From the NCBI GenBank assembly GCA_900120395.1, contig LT635553.1, forward strand, positions 1,036,254 to 1,100,253: a DNA stretch of 64,000 bases, in the 5' to 3' direction. Below, piece by piece: positions 63,463 through 64,000 of the stretch. The position numbers and the translations under genes are program-made. Numbering within the stretch: position 1 is the stretch's first letter; each line of letters starts with the position of its first letter. This DNA is from Porphyromonadaceae bacterium FC4 (GTDB lineage: Bacteria; Bacteroidota; Bacteroidia; Bacteroidales; Porphyromonadaceae). The notes under the pieces are model-generated. The model did not search any database, was not told where the DNA came from, and saw only the letters and a list, made by a program, of their open reading frames with translations.

Positions 63463-64000
63463 ATGAATAACGAGAGTACATCTTCTCTCATCCAAGAGTA
63501 TATCAATAGCCACGAAGAGCAATTCCTAGATGACCTATTTACTCTTATCCGGATACCATCCATTAGTTCGCTAGCTGAGCATAAGGAGGATATGCATAGA
63601 TGTGCGGGCCAATGGGTGGAGCTTTTACACAAAAGTGGTATGGATAAGGCTGAGGTAATGAGCACCTGCGGCAACTCAATCGTCTACGCAGAGAAAATCA
63701 TTTCCCCAAATGCTCCTACTGTATTGGTGTACGGTCACTATGATGTAATGCCCGAAGAACCCATTGATAAATGGCATTCACCTGCATTTGAGCCTGAAGT
63801 AAGAGATGGTCTCATCTATGCACGGGGTGCAGATGATGACAAAGGACAGTCCATGTCTCAGGTAAAGGGATTTGAAATAGCTAATAAACTCGGTTTTTTG
63901 AAGTGTAATGTGAAGGTCATCCTTGAGGGAGAAGAAGAGATCGGATCTCCTAGCCTTGAGTCGTTTTGTGAAGAACACAAAGACCTCCTCCAGAGCGATG
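63463..64000 (+). CDS. M20-family dipeptidase (5' part, cut by the window edge)
   Basis: The frame is open from the ATG at 63463 to the right edge (179 residues). It is a zinc metallopeptidase of the M20 family: FTLIRIPSISS, VLVYGHYDVMPEEP (zinc His and catalytic Asp), IYARGADDDKGQ (bridging Asp), and VILEGEEEIGS (catalytic Glu pair). The usual YGHYDVQP is YGHYDVMP here. It probably cleaves dipeptides in the cytoplasm, as no signal peptide is visible; this suits an amino-acid-fermenting organism. Confidence 0.92.
   Translation, partial: MNNESTSSLIQEYINSHEEQFLDDLFTLIRIPSISSLAEHKEDMHRCAGQWVELLHKSGMDKAEVMSTCGNSIVYAEKIISPNAPTVLVYGHYDVMPEEPIDKWHSPAFEPEVRDGLIYARGADDDKGQSMSQVKGFEIANKLGFLKCNVKVILEGEEEIGSPSLESFCEEHKDLLQSD

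Overview
This window looks like a chromosome segment of a Bacteroidales bacterium, most likely Porphyromonas or a close relative. The evidence is a type IX secretion outer-membrane protein (PorV), many Bacteroidetes-specific families (DUF3078, Lnb_N/DUF4105, GldE-like CBS protein, 29-residue AURKAIP1/COX24 protein, long-form IspG, short SerA with DUF1015), weak Shine-Dalgarno signals, and promoters with the Bacteroidetes -7 box TAnnTTTG in front of many genes. Assignment to genus is inference; there is no rRNA here.

Layout. 1-3636 (minus): Lnb_N/DUF4105 protein (cut by the edge), RsmF-like rRNA methyltransferase, DUF3078 protein. 4334-5242: AraC regulator with a structured leader. 5328-9618 (minus): ispG-tdk-ansA-MBL hydrolase operon, then a lipoprotein MsrAB fusion. 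11230-18454 (plus): secreted thioredoxin-like protein, leuS, YitT, rdgB, xseA-xseB, tRNA-Pro(CGG). 18827-24259 (minus): class A PBP, RNase E/G, a 29-residue ribosomal-type peptide, HU. 25094-36821 (plus): outer-membrane protein, TPR protein, lptC, GldE-like protein, aspS, GH2 mannosidase, cutC, comB, LysM glucosaminidase. 37046-43278 (minus): serC-serA-DUF1015 serine operon, and a CSD-like/TPR protein coupled to rarA. 43801-51108 (plus): hpt, adk, obgE, panD, argS, dCMP deaminase, S41 protease, 5-formyl-THF cyclo-ligase. 51110-60228 (minus): DUF721/recF, rex-FAH like-porV-ispF, an ABC exporter pair, dnaG. 60555-62863 (minus): umuC/umuD-like SOS pair and an XRE regulator. 63463 to the edge: M20 peptidase.

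The content is mostly housekeeping: translation (leuS, aspS, argS, obgE, RNase E/G), DNA replication and repair (dnaG, recF, rarA, xseAB, Y-family polymerase), nucleotide salvage (tdk, hpt, adk, dCMP deaminase, rdgB), envelope biogenesis (PBP, lptC, porV, glucosaminidase) and serine synthesis. I see no prophage, CRISPR array, transposase or defence island.

The most striking unexplained structure is a family of nine dispersed intergenic repeats. Each copy is two tandem 44-bp units made of a GTTTCC-(TACT or AGTA)-GGAAAC hairpin plus the box CTATCCGTCAAAT. Two copies lie inside units flanked by perfect 12-bp direct repeats, one of them also with 33-bp inverted repeats, so the family looks like a non-autonomous mobile element. 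Secondary points are a UmuD-like protein lacking its catalytic serine, a degenerate FAH-fold protein beside porV with no porU between them, candidate RNA switches before the AraC, RNase E/G and serA genes, and a predicted cold-shock-fold/TPR protein overlapping rarA.
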